From contig JAIRXP010000072.1 of the NCBI GenBank assembly GCA_031268215.1, positions 1 through 45,502 on the forward strand: a stretch of DNA of 45,502 nt, in the 5' to 3' direction. The stretch is from Bifidobacteriaceae bacterium. Its GTDB lineage: Bacteria; Actinomycetota; Actinomycetes; Actinomycetales; WQXJ01. The translations under genes were made by a program, and so were the position numbers. Positions 43,501 to 45,502 of the stretch are shown piece after piece; position 1 is the stretch's first letter, and the number at the start of each line of letters is the position of its first letter. Below the pieces are notes generated by a model that saw only the letters and a list, made by a program, of their open reading frames with translations, was not told where the DNA came from and ran no database searches.

Positions 43501-43532
43501 GACGGTATTGGTGGAGGAGTGGCTTCGGTCAT
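37509..43532 (-). CDS. Giant membrane-anchored Ig-like/fibronectin III protein
   Basis: A 2007-residue protein, the FN3 member of a PFNA-type cluster. A Pro/Ser/Ala-rich cytoplasmic tail (1-50) and one membrane segment (about 58-75) anchor it. Residues 90-400 look propeller-like, with a tandem repeat of SSGGTVYAI at about 214-240. From about 450 to 1500 come many Ig-like/cadherin-like domains with VLENDS and VLANDLE motifs. Three clear Fn3 domains and a degenerate fourth follow (about 1532-1900). The last about 65 residues are Trp/Gly-rich and then of uncertain frame. Bifidobacterial FN3 has been linked to cytokine binding and adhesion. The start overlaps the eccC stop by 4 bp. Confidence 0.9.
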   Translation of the reverse strand: MTEATPPPIPSAASGPLAPDPAPAGPPLTSSTGPSASAASPPSPASPAKRSGRWRRTFKWLPMAVPIAIVAVALMENGFPEDRMDLHDASVWITTTAPGKAAIGRFNAPISELTGGVRTEVEALDVLQAGNEVLSINPTSLGQLDPVVVELLTPVGLPSQSQAAMGGGRVAVLAPARGELWVRRFAEIQDLRTGSDPPNAVLGPGAAMAIGSDGTVYAISSGGTVYAISSGGTVYAISSGGQIQTVAPTAPPGEAAVKGQILKEASGKVDQATVVGTTVYALAGSTVTWPGGSHDLSQYGSTFQLQHSGPAAKTVLIASSGQLLRAGSQGVEVVTAPGGLGAPARPVSVGGCVYAAWASPTNNYAKICEDAAPEVEALEDVHETSQLVFRVNRDVVVLNDTIDGRVWKPDESPKVIVPNWDSIDSSQDSDDPQEDQDPDFAEQLDCAGGTGSPTANDDSFGIRPGATAILPVLENDSTPSCGALSIESITQVAESVGRASVIAEGRAIQFTAAPKATGQITLEYSVSDGSAAGAPVSAEVTLSVRGNSVNGAPVALKPSNLLIEQGAEASIDVAQNFRDPDLDPLTLISAQAGEGLTVRADPAGRVTVMADGLPGSRTVEVTMSDGQNTATGTIQVSVRQPRTVTPQLMPVKVNTYVGQAATVKVADAVQSGTVEPVKLAAVPDVVGLDVEINLEPSTFSVTSSTPGTYLVPYTVVAGTKQGNAVARIDILPHTDAPPTPVAVLDLAYISAGRETTVAPLTNDVAPTASVKLLGAVQGAEGVDISGLKLATFHHQYLQIVPVREVTEPLTLEYNLVVDGQVVPGVIELLPATVGIGHPPTVQDMSVTVRTGGVVSVPVLENALDPEGGKLTVDPELSGCQDQSAGLAFVAGDVIRYQAPASAQSVQCVFTVRDPDGNATSGVLTIRARPSLGLEKEPPTPRELSGRVIEGEAVRVPVPLTGIDSDGDGVLLQGLASAPEKGRITAVGADFLEYEALPGEQGTDTFTYAVEDWVGLRSTAVIRIGIGPAEADEVNVLARDDQATVRPGLALAADVLANDLETNGSPLSLCGQPLLAGAELQATFGAGVIDLVTPKERGVYAVGYTACNSSGQESNATLSLTVDPNAPILAPIARDSVISPKETRNMSAVSVKVLEKVTNPSGPLSDLEVTLVDPNQEGASVSSDSSVHVSLGPEPRIVAFRVTNTSSGAQGVHSYAFVYVPKLGTFPPSLRPRANGMEVRAGVPQEIELASVVQVGPGKEPWLANPDLISATKSDGSVQHKGDNQTLVYTAERSYAGPASITFEVTDGETPDDPDGIRATLTLLLNVVGQDQQPPTLKAAVLRCAIGEEPAVLDLNDLTRVPGVPEPKGLSYERISASPAGFDVRLDGSVLSARALPGADVGSTATVSVAVTYLGVSGQGNINLQVVASRRPLLVLAQVPTLKSKGEPVSVDVLAGAANPVPNIGPPRLLSSAAGPTVAPDTAATVSVNGSVITLTPKAGFSGTARVAYGANDALGLPERAVQSSFDLVVIGRPEPPGRPRALGDLFDGKVELQWDTPRSNNADIDHYLVEWSGGRQECQVSPCTVTGLPMGVRYAFSVKAHNEAGYSDPSEVSMPILVDVPPGSAGTPTAAVSDRTAVISWASAASVGSPVTSYTIQISADSGVVVTSTVAASQTSYTLDNLANGRTYTARVQAHNTSDNPGPWSEGVSFVPVGPPGPPTVQLAHAGAPGQMTITWRAGAANGSSSVATSVTLEDTTSGSTDQIVRGSTDGSGESTVPAVPGHAYRVSVRSSADAQAGPEARSSMTMWDAPPAPSISRVPEDQRPNWGTDRGNLELKWEGGSPSWLNQSGYRINYTIVITPAGRPSVVVDQAQASSVGSRSFTISTPGPYQATVTACLSNMPAGATPDNSCASGSVDFTIESTAGSDPASYSGNGGGVTGGTIWAGWTGFAGWTGWTEWARGPWTQPRENVLALFHGRSAVDSRPSTGKTVLFQRTKHSSNLEGPHL
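42812..42892 (-). repeat. Three perfect 27-bp tandem repeats in the fn3 gene
   Basis: Three identical 27-bp units lie at 42812-42838, 42839-42865 and 42866-42892. A diverged partial fourth follows from 42893. Each unit encodes SSGGTVYAI. Perfect identity suggests recent slippage and possible length variation. The unit is in frame, so copy changes do not disrupt the gene. Confidence 0.9.
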
Positions 43533-45502
43533 GGGGTGTCTAGTTTAGGTTGATACACCAACTGGGCCGTATACAACCCCCGCGCCCGAGAAACAATCCT
43601 CGCCCGCCCCGGCACAGCCCACACCGGCTTCACCCGCCCAATCAACCCACCCTCATCCGGATTCCCAGACAACAACACCCCAGTCGCACCCAAATCAGTC
43701 AACCGCTGAATCACCGGATCATAACTCGCCCGCCCAGCACCACCAGAACGACGAGCCAACACCAAATGCAAACCAATATCCCCAGCCTGCGTCAACACCT
43801 CAACCAAAGGCACCAAAGGATTCCCCTGCGAAGTCGCCACCAAATCATAATCATCAACCAACACAAACACCTCCTGACCCCGCCACCACGACCGATCCCG
43901 CAACTGCTCAGCAGTCACATCAGGCCCCGGCAACCGCCGCTTACAATAACCCACCAAAGCCTTAAACACCTCCACCGCCTGATCAAACCCAGTCACATAC
44001 CCCGACAAATACTCACCAGAAATATCACCCAACAACGAACGCCGATAATCAACCACAAACATCTGCGCCTCACCACTCGAATACAACCGCATCACCTCAT
44101 GAGCAAACCCCCGCAACAACGACGACTTCCCAGACCCCGAATCACCATACACAAACAAACACGACTCCACCCCAGGATCAAAACCCACCGGAGCCAACCC
44201 AACCTCATCCAACCCCAACAACACCTCACGACACCCAACACCCACACGCTCCCGCAACTCACTCAACAACAAACACTCCGGCAACAACCGCAACTTCGGA
44301 CCAACCGGACCCAACCACGCACCATTCACAGCCGCCACCAACCCCTCAACACCATCACCCAACGACCCAACATCCCCACACGAATCAACCCGCGGCAACG
44401 CACCCAAAAAATGATACCCACCCATCTCCAACCCACGACCCGGCACAGACACCGGCACATTCCCCGCCAACCCCTTACCCACCACACTCTCCGCAACATC
44501 ACCCAACCGCAACTCAACCCGCGACCCCAACAAATCCTTCACCACCCCACGAATATCCAACCACCGCAACGCCGACACCACCAAATGCACACCATACGTC
44601 AACCCCCGAGAAGCAATATCCGCAACCTCATCCTGCAACTCCTCAAACTCACTACGCAACACACCCCACCCATCAACCACCAAAAACACATCACCAAACC
44701 CATCATCAACCTCACCCAACGCCCGCCGCCGCCGATACGTCTCAACCGAATCAATCCCCGCCTCACGAAAAAACATCTCACGATCATTCAACAACGAACG
44801 CACCTCAGCCACCACCCGCCGCACCGACTCCACATCCGTCCGCGACGCCACCCCAGCCACATGAGCCAACCCCCGCAACGGCGTAAACGACCCGCCACCA
44901 AAATCCAACACATAAAACTGAACCTCAACCGGCGTATACGTCAACGCCAACGACACCACCAACGTCCGCAAAAACGTAGACTTACCAGTCCTCGCCGACC
45001 CAACCACCCCAAAATGACCACCAGCCCCAGACAACGACACCACCAACGTCTCCCGCCGCTGCTCCAACGGACGATCCATCACCCCCACCGGCACCTCAAA
45101 CCCACCCCGACCACGCCAAAACTCAGACACCAACCCCAACCCCGGATCCACCCCCAAATCCGGCATCAACACATTCAACGCCACCGGCTCCACCAACGGC
45201 TCCAACCAAATCACATGAGCCCGAGGCCCCAACCCAACCATCCCCCCAACCCCAACCTCAAACGTCGACCGACTCTCAACCACCTCCACCTCTTCCACCT
45301 CAACAACCTCCGGCACCGCCTCCACACCACCCGTCACCGCCACCACCGGCGCAGCCGTAAACCGATACGCCACCAACCGACCCACCGAACCCGACACCCG
45401 CCGCCGCCTCCGCGGCGGCGGACCCGAAACATACGCCGCCTGAAACCGCACCAAACTAGACGCATCCGTCCGCAAATACCCCGCCCCCGGCTCAGACGGT
45501 AG
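43529..45502 (-). CDS. EccC-like type VII secretion ATPase, 3' part (cut by the window edge)
   Basis: The frame runs open to the right edge, so the 5' end of the gene lies outside; 657 residues are visible. They hold two FtsK/SpoIIIE ATPase domains like the second and third of EccC. After a linker typical of EccC (TDASSLVRFQAAYVSGP), domain A has Walker A GSARTGKST and FLVVDGW. Domain B has GDSGSGKSS and VFVLVDDYD. EccC proteins power type VII (ESX) export and bind WXG100 substrates. Third codon positions are almost all G or T, unlike every other gene here. The stop overlaps the fn3 start by 4 bp (ATGA), so this ATPase is in the operon. Confidence 0.88.
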   Translation of the reverse strand, partial: LPSEPGAGYLRTDASSLVRFQAAYVSGPPPRRRRRVSGSVGRLVAYRFTAAPVVAVTGGVEAVPEVVEVEEVEVVESRSTFEVGVGGMVGLGPRAHVIWLEPLVEPVALNVLMPDLGVDPGLGLVSEFWRGRGGFEVPVGVMDRPLEQRRETLVVSLSGAGGHFGVVGSARTGKSTFLRTLVVSLALTYTPVEVQFYVLDFGGGSFTPLRGLAHVAGVASRTDVESVRRVVAEVRSLLNDREMFFREAGIDSVETYRRRRALGEVDDGFGDVFLVVDGWGVLRSEFEELQDEVADIASRGLTYGVHLVVSALRWLDIRGVVKDLLGSRVELRLGDVAESVVGKGLAGNVPVSVPGRGLEMGGYHFLGALPRVDSCGDVGSLGDGVEGLVAAVNGAWLGPVGPKLRLLPECLLLSELRERVGVGCREVLLGLDEVGLAPVGFDPGVESCLFVYGDSGSGKSSLLRGFAHEVMRLYSSGEAQMFVVDYRRSLLGDISGEYLSGYVTGFDQAVEVFKALVGYCKRRLPGPDVTAEQLRDRSWWRGQEVFVLVDDYDLVATSQGNPLVPLVEVLTQAGDIGLHLVLARRSGGAGRASYDPVIQRLTDLGATGVLLSGNPDEGGLIGRVKPVWAVPGRARIVSRARGLYTAQLVYQPKLDTP

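Noticed and set aside
43550..45502. Long open frame on the plus strand opposite the eccC gene
   Set aside because: Composition is His, Pro, Asn, Arg and Thr throughout with no motifs. It is the antisense product of G/T-ending codons in eccC, which has two clear ATPase domains.
1..45502. CRISPR array, transposase, integrase or prophage genes
   Set aside because: None seen. The repeats present are too few or irregular for CRISPR, and no mobile-element protein is encoded.

Overview
The window is high-GC actinobacterial chromosome. Its left two thirds carries the housekeeping blocks trpD, fadD15-type ligase, recO-uppS, a Zur-controlled zinc uptake operon, glyS-dusB, and dgt-dnaG with tRNA-Asn. 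As I recall, a similar neighbourhood exists in Mycobacterium and other Actinobacteria. LPXTG and DUF11-like surface features, an ESX-type ATPase and a fibronectin/transglutaminase cluster point to an Actinomycetia member (Actinomycetales, Micrococcales or Propionibacteriales-like). I cannot name the genus. Many genes have a TANNNT-like -10 hexamer 6-8 nt before the start codon and no Shine-Dalgarno, so leaderless mRNAs appear common. I used this pattern to choose several starts.

Layout. 1-5.4 kb: degenerate receiver protein, trpD, stand-alone AsnC ligand domain, lipoprotein, unknown acidic protein, long-chain acyl-CoA ligase. 5.4-12.8 kb: recO, uppS, the znuA-znuC-znuB-zur operon on the minus strand with a Zur-like palindrome over its -10 element, then glyS-dusB. 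12.9-16.7 kb: a 1234-residue LPXTG surface protein and its terminator. 16.7-19.1 kb: an ABC permease/ATPase pair whose ATPase has a degenerate signature motif. 19.1-23.6 kb: dgt, dnaG, a DUF3467 protein, an unknown protein and two tRNAs. 24.0-27.5 kb: DMT transporter, MenI/YdiI-like thioesterase and a PaaZ-type aldehyde dehydrogenase.

The right third holds two convergent envelope-associated operons. The plus-strand operon (27.5-32.6 kb) is moxR, DUF58, a small membrane protein, a protein with two fused von Willebrand A domains, and a BatC-like acidic protein. It resembles Bat-type MoxR/VWA operons. The minus-strand operon (45.5 to 33.0 kb in transcription order) is an EccC-like type VII secretion ATPase (cut by the window edge), a 2007-residue membrane-anchored Ig/Fn3 protein, a second moxR, a second DUF58 gene and a membrane transglutaminase-like protein. 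The last four match the gene order of the PFNA cluster known from bifidobacteria. All genes within each operon overlap or nearly abut. A cluster of inverted and direct repeats fills the 0.4 kb between the two operon ends.

The most notable signals are: (1) the EccC-FN3-MoxR-DUF58-transglutaminase linkage; (2) an abrupt switch at about 43.55 kb to codons ending almost only in G or T, confined to the eccC gene; (3) a transglutaminase that keeps the catalytic Cys but seems to lack the His and Asp; (4) the two-VWA fusion; (5) the inter-operon repeat cluster.
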